Of a stretch of DNA of 64,000 bases, positions 33,895-42,510 are shown piece after piece. Below the pieces are notes generated by a model. That model saw nothing but the letters and a program-made list of their open reading frames with translations, did not search any database and was not told the DNA's origin. The stretch comes from Pedobacter sp. L105. GTDB lineage: Bacteria; Bacteroidota; Bacteroidia; Sphingobacteriales; Sphingobacteriaceae. The stretch lies in assembly GCF_009765875.1 (NCBI RefSeq), contig NZ_LMUP01000004.1, positions 186,001-250,000 on the forward strand, in the 5' to 3' direction. The position numbers and the translations under genes are program-made. Each line of letters starts with the position of its first letter. Within the stretch, counting starts at the first letter, position 1.

Positions 33895-36036
33895 TTAATT
33901 TAATTCTTTTTCCTGTCTGCGTTTTTCCCTGCGTTCTTTTCGCAGCTCTTTCTTTGTTTTCTTCAGGGTATCGGCAACAACAGTGGCGGTGTCTTTTTTA
34001 GACCGTCCAAACAGCTTATCAAAAAAACTTTTGTTTTTATCCTGCATCTTAACAGGGGCAGGCATCACATCTGTATCTGCATCAGGGTCAACGGCAGAAG
34101 TATCTACTTTCGCTGAATCAGGAAGCAGGTACTGACGCAGGCCTTCGCGTAACCTTACATTATAAAATCCATATCCGCTGGTATCAGCAGGTGTTAATCC
34201 GCGTTTAGACATTATTCTGCCCATATATTTGAAATAGGGCAGCATATACTCTTTAAGGCTTCCGTCGCCATTAAACTTAAACATCGCAATTTTAGGATTA
34301 GGTACAATGTTAGCCAGAAAGATACCTTCACCAATGCTCAATTCTGCAGGTGTTTTCCCAAAGTATTGTCTGGAGGCTTCACCGATGCCATAGACGTTTT
34401 TTCCCATCTCAATGATGTTGAAATAAACTTCCAGCATTCGTTCTTTACTGATCAGGTGGTTATTTTCAATCATCCAGACAATCAGGATTTCTTCTGCTTT
34501 ACGGGCCAGTGTTTTATTGCGGCTTAGAAATACATTTTTTACCAGCTGCATAGAAATGGTACTGCCTCCTCTTACAAACTTCTTTTTCTTAAAATTGATC
34601 ACGAAAGACTTACGGATAGATTCTTCCACGAAACCGTGGTGGGTGAAAAATGAAGGATCTTCTGAGGTCAGTAATGAATTTTTAAAATTGCTCGAAATCG
34701 CCGAGAGCGGAGTATAATTTGGGTTGGATGGGCCAATAGTAATATCGCGCATCGGTTTACCATGTTCATATGGGGTATATACAAAAGGCTGATTGATCTT
34801 TTGCAGGTCTGTTTTGCCCCATTTAAGAATTTTGAAACCGTATGGCGTCAGTGTAGAGTTAAACTTCAGGCTGTCCGGTATGCTACTGTCCAGATAAAAA
34901 TTAAGGTCGTACTTAACCTTTCCCTGTACCTGTAATCCTTCCAGCGACTCAAACAGGCCTTGCGGAAAAGAATTCAGCAACGCTTGTGCATCCTGCTCAT
35001 CAGCATGAAGCTTAACTTCGTAGATTTTAACCGGGGAAAGGGTATATTTTAAAAAGGGATGTATTGCAGCATCTTTCAGATAAATGGTTGAAGCACTATC
35101 TAAAGCTACATAGTTAGCACCAACCAGCAATTCTGCATCAATCCTTGCGCTTTTAACAACGATGTCATTTGCTGCAACCTTGGGCTGATTGATGAGTAGG
35201 TTTTTTACAGACCAGGAGCCTGTGATCTTAAAATCATCGCCACTGTATTCTGCACTTTTCAATTCTGTTCTAATCGTGTCGAAGCTCAGTGTAGCATGCA
35301 ATTTCTTTTCCAGGTATGGCAATTCTACCTTTTTGTTATCTGCGAAGAAGAGCACGTTCATTTTATTTTTACCGGGATTAACTTTCCCGTTCACGTGCCA
35401 GGTGGCTTCGTTGTTATTGACATTGATGGTAGAGTTCAAATCCCCGTTATTGATCGTTGCACTGGTGAGGAAACTCAGTCTCGCCGTATCGTTATCATTC
35501 AGGGTAAACAACATGTTTTTCAGCTGGAGATCATCAGGGATCTTATCTAGTACCTGGTTCAGGATATCGTGGGCAATTAAGCTTAGATCAATTTTTGCAT
35601 TGTCTGTTTTGTCCTTTTTCTTTCTTTTCAAGAAAAAATCCAGGTTTGTGGTACTGTCTTTTAATACAATACTCATTTTCCCTGTGTTGAGGTTAACCTC
35701 TCCCAGTTTTACGTTGCCAAATAGTAGGGGGAACAGCTTTACCCCGACAGTAATATCGGCTATAGTAGTCAGGGTATCCCGGTCTTTGGGTACCACTGAT
35801 ATATTTTTCATGTGTACGGTGCTTAGTCCGCTGAAGCCGGCTTCGCCAATCTTAATGGATAATCCGTAATCTTTATCGGCCTTTGCAATGGCCTTCGCGA
35901 TCATTTTCTGGAGCAGGGCTTCCCGCTTATTATAAGCTACAAAGCCTGTTACGATACCCGCTAAGAGCAATATCCCAAAAATCCATGCAGCAACTTTAAT
36001 ATATTTTCTAGGGACGTTTATTTTTGGAAGACGCAT
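33895..36036 (-). CDS. AsmA-like / GT51 peptidoglycan glycosyltransferase fusion
   Basis: 713 residues from the ATG at 36036; the frame extends to 36120, but that part has no signal and is unlikely to be translated. One membrane helix (residues about 13-36) is followed by about 380 residues of beta-rich AsmA-like sequence (LNTGKMSIVLKDSTTNLDFFLKRKKKDK and repeats). The GT51 domain comes next, with LTSEDPSFFTHHG (catalytic Glu), RGGSTISMQLVKNVFL, EEILIVWMIE and YFNIIEMGKNVYGIGEASRQYFGK. No transpeptidase domain follows, so it is a monofunctional glycan polymerase. The tail is Lys/Arg-rich. Confidence 0.85.
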   Translation of the reverse strand: MRLPKINVPRKYIKVAAWIFGILLLAGIVTGFVAYNKREALLQKMIAKAIAKADKDYGLSIKIGEAGFSGLSTVHMKNISVVPKDRDTLTTIADITVGVKLFPLLFGNVKLGEVNLNTGKMSIVLKDSTTNLDFFLKRKKKDKTDNAKIDLSLIAHDILNQVLDKIPDDLQLKNMLFTLNDNDTARLSFLTSATINNGDLNSTINVNNNEATWHVNGKVNPGKNKMNVLFFADNKKVELPYLEKKLHATLSFDTIRTELKSAEYSGDDFKITGSWSVKNLLINQPKVAANDIVVKSARIDAELLVGANYVALDSASTIYLKDAAIHPFLKYTLSPVKIYEVKLHADEQDAQALLNSFPQGLFESLEGLQVQGKVKYDLNFYLDSSIPDSLKFNSTLTPYGFKILKWGKTDLQKINQPFVYTPYEHGKPMRDITIGPSNPNYTPLSAISSNFKNSLLTSEDPSFFTHHGFVEESIRKSFVINFKKKKFVRGGSTISMQLVKNVFLSRNKTLARKAEEILIVWMIENNHLISKERMLEVYFNIIEMGKNVYGIGEASRQYFGKTPAELSIGEGIFLANIVPNPKIAMFKFNGDGSLKEYMLPYFKYMGRIMSKRGLTPADTSGYGFYNVRLREGLRQYLLPDSAKVDTSAVDPDADTDVMPAPVKMQDKNKSFFDKLFGRSKKDTATVVADTLKKTKKELRKERREKRRQEKELN

Positions 36037-36141
36037 GCGGTAGAATAAAGTTTTAATGCTTAACGTTAAATGCAAATGTTTATTTCGTGTTAAAATTACA
36101 CTTAAAAAGCCTAAAGTCAATTAATTGTACCTTCCTTTTGT

Positions 36142-36149
36142 TAATTTTG
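36142..36149 (+). promoter_or_regulatory. Candidate -7 box abutting the mrp start
   Basis: TAATTTTG is a full match to TAnnTTTG, with exactly four bases before the ATG at 36154. A leaderless transcript is predicted. Confidence 0.5.
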
Positions 36150-36153
36150 AACA

Positions 36154-37230
36154 ATGAACATTAGCAGTGAACAAGTTTTGGCGGCTTTGAGAAATGTTGA
36201 AGACCCTGATTTTAAAAAAGATCTGGTGACTTTGAATATGATTAAGGACCTGACTATCGAAGATAAAAAAATAAGTTTTACCCTTGAATTGACTACTCCT
36301 GCCTGTCCAATGAAAGACATGCTTAAAAATGCCTGTTTGAATGCAATTAAGTATTTTGTAGACAAAGAGGCAGAGATCAATATAAATATTACGTCAAGGG
36401 TGACAAAGCCTAATGACACCTCTCAGCTGGCGGCAATTAAAAATATAATTTTAGTTTCTTCGGGAAAAGGTGGGGTAGGTAAATCTACAGTGGCAAGTAA
36501 CCTCGCGGTAACGCTGGCTGCGGATGGGGCGAAAGTAGGCTTAATTGACGCAGATATTTATGGGCCTTCTGTCCCTACCATGTTTGGCTTAGTAGGGGCT
36601 AAACCGAGTGCCAGGGAGACTCCTGAGGGAAAAACACTCATCCTGCCTATAGAGAAGTATGGGATTAAATTACTGTCGCTTGGCTTTTTTGCAGATCCGG
36701 ACCAGCCTGTACCGTGGCGGGGGCCAATGGCTTCCAATGCCATTAAACAGCTTTTTAACGATGCCGACTGGGGTGAGCTTGATTATCTGATCGTTGATCT
36801 TCCTCCCGGAACCGGGGATATACACATCACGATTACCCAAAGTTTTCCTATTGCGGGGGCGGTAATTGTAACTACGCCACAGCAGGTGGCACTGGCAGAT
36901 ACCAGGAAAGGATTGGCAATGTTCAAAATGCCAAGCATCAATATTCCTGTATTGGGGGTGATTGAGAACATGTCTTATTTTACTCCTGAAGAGCTGCCTG
37001 ATAACAAATATTACATTTTTGGCAAGGATGGAGGCAAGGCACTGGCGGCATCTTTTGGCGTTCCCTTCCTTGGAGAGATACCTTTAGTTCAGGGAATTAC
37101 AGCTGGCGGAGATAATGGTACGCCAATTGCAATGGATAAAGAGAGTCAAACGTCCATCGCATTTTCAGTAATCGCAGGAAAGATTGCCCAGCAAGTCTCA
37201 ATAAACAATGCACAGCCGGCGAATTGCTAA
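36154..37230 (+). CDS. mrp: Mrp/NBP35 family iron-sulfur carrier ATPase
   Basis: 358 residues. An N-terminal MIP18/DUF59 domain (about 1-75: RNVEDPDFKKDLVTLNMIKDL, TTPACPMKDML) precedes the P-loop ATPase, with the deviant Walker A SSGKGGVGKSTVASNLAVTL near 106 and VDLPPGTGDIHITITQ. The family carries or assembles Fe-S clusters. The C-terminal CxxC that binds the bridging cluster in many members is not seen at its usual place (ENMSYFTPEELPDNKYYIFG has no Cys), and the only late Cys is the final residue. nifU-like follows 32 bp later. Confidence 0.92.
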   Translation: MNISSEQVLAALRNVEDPDFKKDLVTLNMIKDLTIEDKKISFTLELTTPACPMKDMLKNACLNAIKYFVDKEAEININITSRVTKPNDTSQLAAIKNIILVSSGKGGVGKSTVASNLAVTLAADGAKVGLIDADIYGPSVPTMFGLVGAKPSARETPEGKTLILPIEKYGIKLLSLGFFADPDQPVPWRGPMASNAIKQLFNDADWGELDYLIVDLPPGTGDIHITITQSFPIAGAVIVTTPQQVALADTRKGLAMFKMPSINIPVLGVIENMSYFTPEELPDNKYYIFGKDGGKALAASFGVPFLGEIPLVQGITAGGDNGTPIAMDKESQTSIAFSVIAGKIAQQVSINNAQPANC

Positions 37231-37262
37231 AAAATTACTAAATTTATATTTTAAAACTGATC

Positions 37263-37508
37263 ATGGATACTATACAACAAGTTGAACAAGCATTAGAAAC
37301 CATTCGTCCTTATCTGATTGCAGATGGAGGTGATGTCGCTATAGAAGAGATTACATCAGATAATGTAGTCAGATTAAAATTATTGGGTAACTGCGGATCC
37401 TGTAAAATGAGTTTTATGACCATGAAAGCAGGAATTGAACAGGCAATTATGAAGGCTGTTCCGCAAATTACAGCTGTTGAAGCGATTAATTTGTCGGAAC
37501 CGGTTTAG
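37263..37508 (+). CDS. NifU C-terminal domain Fe-S scaffold
   Basis: 81 residues consisting only of the NifU C-terminal (Nfu) domain: RPYLIADGGDVAIEEI and LLGNCGSCKMSFMTMKAGIEQAI, where CGSC is the cluster-binding CxxC. It forms a dimer that carries a [4Fe-4S] cluster. Adjacent to mrp, so both likely feed the same Fe-S delivery route. Confidence 0.92.
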   Translation: MDTIQQVEQALETIRPYLIADGGDVAIEEITSDNVVRLKLLGNCGSCKMSFMTMKAGIEQAIMKAVPQITAVEAINLSEPV

Positions 37509-37550
37509 TCCATTTAACAAACTTTAACTAATCGCTGTGGTAATTACAGC

Positions 37551-37558
37551 TATTTTTG
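37551..37558 (+). promoter_or_regulatory. Candidate -7 box abutting the 37563 gene
   Basis: TATTTTTG fully matches TAnnTTTG and stands four bases before the ATG at 37563. It suggests a leaderless message independent of the upstream nifU-like gene. Confidence 0.45.
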
Positions 37559-37562
37559 CCTG

Positions 37563-38219
37563 ATGAAATACCTTTTGACGCTGTTATTGGCCTTCTTTGC
37601 TGTAGGATTGTTTGCGCAACAAGCTCCTTCAGGAAAGAAACTGATCCAATTTTCAGGAATTATAACAGATCAGGACAGTAGCTTTGTAGTGCCCTACGTG
37701 ACCATCACCAATAAATCCAACAAGGAGCAGCGCTACGGAGCCAATTATAAAGGATATTTTTCTTTTGTAGCCCATCCGGGTGACACCCTGGTTTACAATG
37801 CCATTGGTTATAACGACAAAACGATAACTATTCCTTTGGGGATCACTGAGAGTAAATATACCAAGATGGTGAAGATGAAATCTGATATCGTTTATCTTCC
37901 TGCGGTACGGATTTATCCATGGGCTACGGTAGAAGAATTCACTAAAGATTTCCTGGCTTTGAAAATTGCAGATGATGATATGGAAATTGCCAGGAAGAAC
38001 CTTTCCGGAGGTTCAGTGAACAGCTTGATGCGTAGTCTTCCAAGAGATGGGGGAGAAATTTCCTCCTCCAATTTCAGAATGGATCAGGAGAGAGAGCTGA
38101 ATAAAAACCTTGGGACTACCAATCCACTCTTAAATCCTTTTGCCTGGGGTGCATTGATGCAGCAAATCTTTAACGGAGACAAAAGCAGACAAAGCAATAG
38201 CAGCAGCAGTAGTAACTAG
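37563..38219 (+). CDS. Exported carboxypeptidase-regulatory-like protein
   Basis: 218 residues. A signal peptide (KYLLTLLLAFFAVGLFAQQ) is followed by a CarboxypepD_reg-like beta-sandwich (FSGIITDQDSSFVVPYVTITNKS, YKGYFSFVAHPGDTLVYNAIGY). A helical region follows (EEFTKDFLALKIADDDMEIA) and the end is Ser-rich. Similar proteins are common in Bacteroidota envelopes, with unknown function. Its last 4 bases overlap the convergent def gene. The 50213 gene is of the same general type. Confidence 0.78.
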   Translation: MKYLLTLLLAFFAVGLFAQQAPSGKKLIQFSGIITDQDSSFVVPYVTITNKSNKEQRYGANYKGYFSFVAHPGDTLVYNAIGYNDKTITIPLGITESKYTKMVKMKSDIVYLPAVRIYPWATVEEFTKDFLALKIADDDMEIARKNLSGGSVNSLMRSLPRDGGEISSSNFRMDQERELNKNLGTTNPLLNPFAWGALMQQIFNGDKSRQSNSSSSSN

Positions 38220-38776
38220 CGTTTTCTGCGCTGCTGAGGAAATTTCATCTTATATTCGGCACGAATCTCACCTCTGGAAATCGCATCTAATTTTGATTTC
38301 AGCAACCTTTTACGAAGCAGTCCTAGCGTATCTGTAAATAGTTTTCCCTGAATATGGTCGTATTCATGCTGTACAACACGTGCTGGCATGCCTGTAAGCA
38401 GTTCTTCATGTCTTTTCCAGTTCTCATCGTAATATTCAACCAGTACATTAGGTTTGCGCATTACATCTTCCCTGATTTCCGGGATACTCAGGCAACCTTC
38501 GGTAAATGCCCATGGCTCTCCTGTTTCTTCCAGGATCTTTGCATTTAGAAAAACTCTCTTAAAACCATCTTTACCCTCTTCATCGGGGCTTGTATCTACA
38601 ATAAACAGACGGATGGGCAAGCCTACCTGAGGGGCGGCCAGTCCTACACCGCTTGCCGCGTGCATTGTCTCAAACATGTCGCTGATCAGTTTTTTTAAAT
38701 CCGGATAGTTTTCATCAATGCTTACGCATACTTTTCTTAAAACCGGATCCCCGTAAGCTACAATTGGTAATTTCAT
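38216..38776 (-). CDS. def: Peptide deformylase
   Basis: 186 residues. It removes the formyl group from nascent proteins. The three family motifs are GVGLAAPQVGLP (motif 1, about residues 46-57), EGCLSIPE (motif 2, metal Cys) and QHEYDHIQGKL (motif 3, HExxH with two metal His). A consensus -7 box sits 82 bp upstream at 38858-38865. Confidence 0.96.
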   Translation of the reverse strand: MKLPIVAYGDPVLRKVCVSIDENYPDLKKLISDMFETMHAASGVGLAAPQVGLPIRLFIVDTSPDEEGKDGFKRVFLNAKILEETGEPWAFTEGCLSIPEIREDVMRKPNVLVEYYDENWKRHEELLTGMPARVVQHEYDHIQGKLFTDTLGLLRKRLLKSKLDAISRGEIRAEYKMKFPQQRRKR

Positions 38777-38857
38777 TTATATATAAATTTAATGGCCTTT
38801 TATGGCATTTTATGTCTTTGTTCAACTTTTAGCACCTTAAAGGTACCAGAAGAACTA

Positions 38858-38865
38858 CAAAAGTA
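38858..38865 (-). promoter_or_regulatory. Candidate -7 box for def
   Basis: Reads TACTTTTG on the minus strand, a full match, and gives a leader of about 75 nt. It lies 14 bp beyond the upper edge of the spacer's first 80 bp, next to the M16 peptidase stop on the same strand, so def would have its own promoter. Confidence 0.4.
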
Positions 38866-38871
38866 CGAATA

Positions 38872-40101
38872 TTAGCCTAAAGGGTAAAAAGTTAAAACAC
38901 TTAGATTTTTTTCATCCAGTATTTCTGTGGCAATTGTCGCCATATCTTTAGTGGTTACGGCTTCAATTTTCTTAAAAACAGTTTCAAGGCTATCAATTTT
39001 GTTATAATCGATCAAACTTTTGGCCATAGAAATAATCAGGCCAATTCTATTTTCTTCCCCGAGGGCAATTTGACCTATAAACTTGTTTTTAGCCTTTTGA
39101 AGCTGCACTTCAGTTAGCGGATTTTCCCTGATCTTCCTAAATTCCTTGTAGATCAGTGACAATGCCCTGTTTACCTTTTCCTTATCAGTTCCAAAATATA
39201 CCGTGAAAATGCCCGTATCACTCAATGGGCTATAGCCAGATTCTATACTATAGGCAATACCATGTTTTTCCCGGATCTGCAGATTTAAAATTGAACTCAT
39301 TCCTGTGCCGCACAATAAGTTGTTCAGCAGGAGCAAGCCAGCTTTAAAAGGATGGTGCAGGGAATACGCCTGTGTGCCGATTACCGTATGCGCCTGCATA
39401 ATTGGTTTTTCATCGACCCTGTTAATTACCGGAACTATGGCAGGAGCTTTCCTGCTCGGCTGGTGGCTGTTTTCCGGGATCTCCGAATAATATTTTGTAA
39501 ATATTTTAACGGCTTTGGGAAGGCTATAGTTACCCAGTACAGCAATTACAATTTTATCCGTATGATAATTCGCCGTCATAAAATCACTTATATCCTGGCG
39601 GTTAAGCTTGTTTACACTTTCTGTACTACCTAAAATGTTTCTACCCAGAGAATGACCTGCAAAAACCAGATCTTCAAAGTCATCATATATAGCCTCTTCT
39701 GGCTGGTCCAGGTAAGAAGCAATTTCGTCTAAGATTACGCCCCTTTCTTTTTCCAGTTCTTCTTCTGGAAAGGTGGAGTGGAATACGATATCGTTAAAGA
39801 GCTCCAGTGTCCGGTCCAGGTAAGGATGCAAAAAAGAAGCATGAATACACGTATATTCCTTCGTGGTATAGGCATTTAAATCTGCTCCAACGCTTTCCAG
39901 TCTGTTCAGAATCTGATTAGTATTCCTTTTCTCTGTCCGTTTAAATACCAGGTGCTCAATAAAATGGGCCAATCCTGATTGGGATTCATTCTCATCCCTT
40001 GAACCGCTATTTACAATAATACAGGCATGAGAGATCGCAGATGCTGAGGGAACATGAAGTAAGCGGATGCCGTTAGGCAGGGTATGTACATTGTATTCCA
40101 T
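38872..40101 (-). CDS. M16 family zinc peptidase
   Basis: 409 residues. The inverted zinc motif HxxEH is H46-F-I-E49-H50 in GLAHFIEHLVFKRT, with the third ligand expected in LEKERGVILDEI about 75 residues later, as in processing-protease-like (pitrilysin) family members. The second half is the non-catalytic M16 domain (GTGMSSILNLQIREKHGIAYSIESGYSP). It is probably cytoplasmic or periplasmic; no signal peptide is visible, so cytoplasmic is more likely. Its ATG lies 8 bases after a -7 box. Confidence 0.88.
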   Translation of the reverse strand: MEYNVHTLPNGIRLLHVPSASAISHACIIVNSGSRDENESQSGLAHFIEHLVFKRTEKRNTNQILNRLESVGADLNAYTTKEYTCIHASFLHPYLDRTLELFNDIVFHSTFPEEELEKERGVILDEIASYLDQPEEAIYDDFEDLVFAGHSLGRNILGSTESVNKLNRQDISDFMTANYHTDKIVIAVLGNYSLPKAVKIFTKYYSEIPENSHQPSRKAPAIVPVINRVDEKPIMQAHTVIGTQAYSLHHPFKAGLLLLNNLLCGTGMSSILNLQIREKHGIAYSIESGYSPLSDTGIFTVYFGTDKEKVNRALSLIYKEFRKIRENPLTEVQLQKAKNKFIGQIALGEENRIGLIISMAKSLIDYNKIDSLETVFKKIEAVTTKDMATIATEILDEKNLSVLTFYPLG

Positions 40102-40108
40102 TGGGGTA

Positions 40109-40116
40109 CAAAGATA
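40109..40116 (-). promoter_or_regulatory. Candidate -7 box for the M16 peptidase
   Basis: Reads TATCTTTG on the minus strand, with seven bases before the ATG at 40101, so the leader would be zero to three nucleotides. Confidence 0.5.
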
Positions 40117-40258
40117 CAGAAGAACTTTGCTAACGGATTGTAATATTATCCGTTATAATTGCAGCTAAATATTTTATTCTTACTGTCAATTTGACAACTA
40201 AAATCAAATTGGAACATCCCTTGATAAGAGTGTTATGTACTTAAAAATGAGTTAACAT

Positions 40259-42148
40259 ATGAGCATAGAAGAAAAAGGGAGTATTTCCATACATACCGAA
40301 AACATTTTCCCTATTATTAAGAAATTCCTTTACTCGGATAATGAGATATTTCTGCGCGAGCTGGTTTCAAATGCAGTTGATGCGGTACAAAAAATCAAGC
40401 GTTTAGCGGCCTTAGGACAATACAATGGCGAACTTGGGGAAACCCTTGTTGAAGTTGCGCTGGATGAAGAGAAAAAAACAATCACCATCAGCGATAGCGG
40501 ATTGGGAATGACAGCCGAAGAGATTAAAAAATATATCAATCAGGTTGCCTTTTCTGGTGCAAGTGAATTTGTAGAGAAATTTAAAGACGCTAAAGATGCC
40601 AATGAGATCATTGGTAAATTTGGTTTAGGTTTTTATTCTGCTTTTATGGTATCTGATCTGGTAGAAATTCAAACACTTTCTTACCAGGAAGGTGCAGAAC
40701 CTGCAAGATGGGTGTGTGACGGAAGTACCTCTTATGAGATTACTGACGGATCACGTACTACACGCGGTACAGATATTATCCTGCACATTAATGCTGAATC
40801 TGAAGAATTCCTGAGCAAACATAAAATAGAAGAGATCCTTGATAAATATGGTAAATTCCTTCCCGTGCCAATTAAGTTTGGTACCAAGACAGAACAGGAA
40901 CCAGATGGTGAGGATGAAGAGGGAAAACCAAAAACGATAGATGTACAGGTTGATAATATTATCAATACCACTGCACCAATCTGGACCAAGGCACCTGCAG
41001 ATTTGTCAGATCAGGATTACCTGGACTTCTACAAACAATTGTATCCTTTTTCTGAAGATCCTTTGTTCTGGATTCACCTGAATGTAGATTATCCATTTAA
41101 TTTAACTGGTGTATTGTACTTCCCGAAAGTGAAGAACGATTTTGATATGCAACGCAACAAAATCAAATTGTACAGCCGCCAGGTTTTTATTACCGATGAG
41201 GTAAAAGATATTGTTCCTGAATTCCTGATGTTATTACATGGGGTAATTGATTCACCGGATATTCCTCTGAACGTTTCAAGAAGCTTTTTACAGGCCGATA
41301 GCAATGTAAAAAAGATCAACAGTTACATCACTAAAAAAGTAGCTGATAAACTGGGTGAGCTTTTCAATAAAGACCGTAAATCATATGAAGATAAATGGAG
41401 CGATATTGGTCTGTTTGTAAAATATGGAATGGTAAGTGAAGAGAAGTTCTATGATAAAGCAAAAGACTTCGCTTTAGTGACCAACACTAAAAACGAAAAT
41501 TATACACTGGAAGAGTACCGCGAAAAAGTGGCACCTATCCAGACAGATAAAAATGGTCAGGTTGTTTATATATACACTAACGATCCTGCTAAACAGGATA
41601 GCTTTATCCAGGCTGCTAATAGAAAGGATTATGATGTATTGCTAATGAATTCAGCGATAGACAACCACTTTGTAAGTTCTTTAGAGCAAAAGCTGGATAA
41701 GACGTTGTTAAAACGTGTTGATTCGAGTGTTGCCAGCAAACTGATTGAAAAAGATGAGTCTGTTGAATCTGTATTGACTGAAGAGCAGTCGGCTAAAGTG
41801 AAAGAGGTTTTTGAAAAAGCAATCGTTAAACCAGGTTTCCAGGTCGAGATTGTTGGCCTTAATCCTGAAGAATTTCCGGTTACAGTAACTATGGATGAAT
41901 TTATGCGCCGTATGAAAGATATGGCACAAATGGGTGGCGGAATGAGTTTTTATGGCAATATGCCGGATAGCTATAAAGTAGCGATCAACGGAAACCATAA
42001 ACTGGTTAACCGCATCCTGCAAACTGAAAATGCTGAAGAGCAAAGCGCACTGGCTAAACAGGCAGTAGATTTGGCACTGCTTTCTCAGGGAATGCTGACA
42101 GGAGCTGAGTTAACTGCTTTTGTTAACCGTAGCGTGGAGCTGATCTAA
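40259..42148 (+). CDS. htpG: Molecular chaperone HtpG (Hsp90)
   Basis: 629 residues. The GHKL ATPase domain is N-terminal: EIFLRELVSNAVDAVQKIKRLA, TISDSGLGMTAEEI, GKFGLGFYSAFMVSD and RGTDIILHI. The middle domain has the catalytic-Arg region (RQVFITDEVKDIVPEFLMLLHGVIDSPDIPLNVSRS), and the C-terminal dimer domain ends without a eukaryotic MEEVD. It is a normal bacterial Hsp90. A terminator-like hairpin and two long hairpins follow. Confidence 0.97.
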   Translation: MSIEEKGSISIHTENIFPIIKKFLYSDNEIFLRELVSNAVDAVQKIKRLAALGQYNGELGETLVEVALDEEKKTITISDSGLGMTAEEIKKYINQVAFSGASEFVEKFKDAKDANEIIGKFGLGFYSAFMVSDLVEIQTLSYQEGAEPARWVCDGSTSYEITDGSRTTRGTDIILHINAESEEFLSKHKIEEILDKYGKFLPVPIKFGTKTEQEPDGEDEEGKPKTIDVQVDNIINTTAPIWTKAPADLSDQDYLDFYKQLYPFSEDPLFWIHLNVDYPFNLTGVLYFPKVKNDFDMQRNKIKLYSRQVFITDEVKDIVPEFLMLLHGVIDSPDIPLNVSRSFLQADSNVKKINSYITKKVADKLGELFNKDRKSYEDKWSDIGLFVKYGMVSEEKFYDKAKDFALVTNTKNENYTLEEYREKVAPIQTDKNGQVVYIYTNDPAKQDSFIQAANRKDYDVLLMNSAIDNHFVSSLEQKLDKTLLKRVDSSVASKLIEKDESVESVLTEEQSAKVKEVFEKAIVKPGFQVEIVGLNPEEFPVTVTMDEFMRRMKDMAQMGGGMSFYGNMPDSYKVAINGNHKLVNRILQTENAEEQSALAKQAVDLALLSQGMLTGAELTAFVNRSVELI

Positions 42149-42185
42149 TCATAATGCTTAAACTGATCTAAGCACAAATTTTAAG

Positions 42186-42216
42186 GGTGATCCTATCCAT
42201 GGGATCATCTTCTTTT
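42186..42216 (+). terminator. Terminator-like hairpin after htpG
   Basis: GGTGATCC pairs with GGATCATC (eight positions, one G-T) around TATCCATG, followed by TTCTTTT. The T run is short; hairpin D, two bases later, may be the main terminator. Confidence 0.5.
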
Positions 42217-42217
42217 G

Positions 42218-42306
42218 AAAAAACCGGTATGCTGTATAACGGCTGAAACCTTTGCGGCGCTACGCTTGCAAAATTTCTAGGCCGTTATACAGCATAGCGG
42301 TTTTTT
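42218..42306. repeat. Long hairpin D (conserved-loop family)
   Basis: Stem 42218-42243 with 42281-42306: AAAAAACCG, one G/G mismatch, TATGCTGTATAACGGC with its complement, 26 positions. The 37-base loop reads TGAAACCTTTGC...GCAAAATTTCTAG, in the same orientation as hairpin A. The inner pairing GAAA/TTTC and TTTGC/GCAAA is complete, with a further GCG/CGC stem. Confidence 0.87.
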
Positions 42307-42432
42307 TATAGTTTCTTCTTTGGGGATTCCTCCCGGCATTGTGTGTTAAGCATGATGCAGAGCACGATGTTACAGATGATCTTAAGCTATTTGTTATATG
42401 GACGACACCAGATGATCCTGTTGGATAATCTA

Positions 42433-42510
42433 AAAAAAGGGATGTGCTATTTGAAGGCCTTCAAGCGCGTTTCAGCGGTTGGCAGCCTTTAAATAGCACA
42501 TCCCTTTTTT
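42433..42510. repeat. Long hairpin E (same flanks, different loop)
   Basis: Stem 42433-42458 with 42485-42510: all 26 positions pair, with one G-T. The 26-base loop is shorter and lacks the conserved inner hairpin, keeping only a CGCTTG-like piece on the minus strand. Its T6 side is followed by the complement of ATCTGGCTTCGCTGAAAAAA, identical to the flank of hairpin A 14 kb away. Confidence 0.85.

Noticed and set aside
35189..35869. 226-codon frame antisense to the AsmA/GT51 gene
   Set aside because: Hydrophobic appearance arises from the complement of charged codons; the sense frame has clear GT51 motifs.
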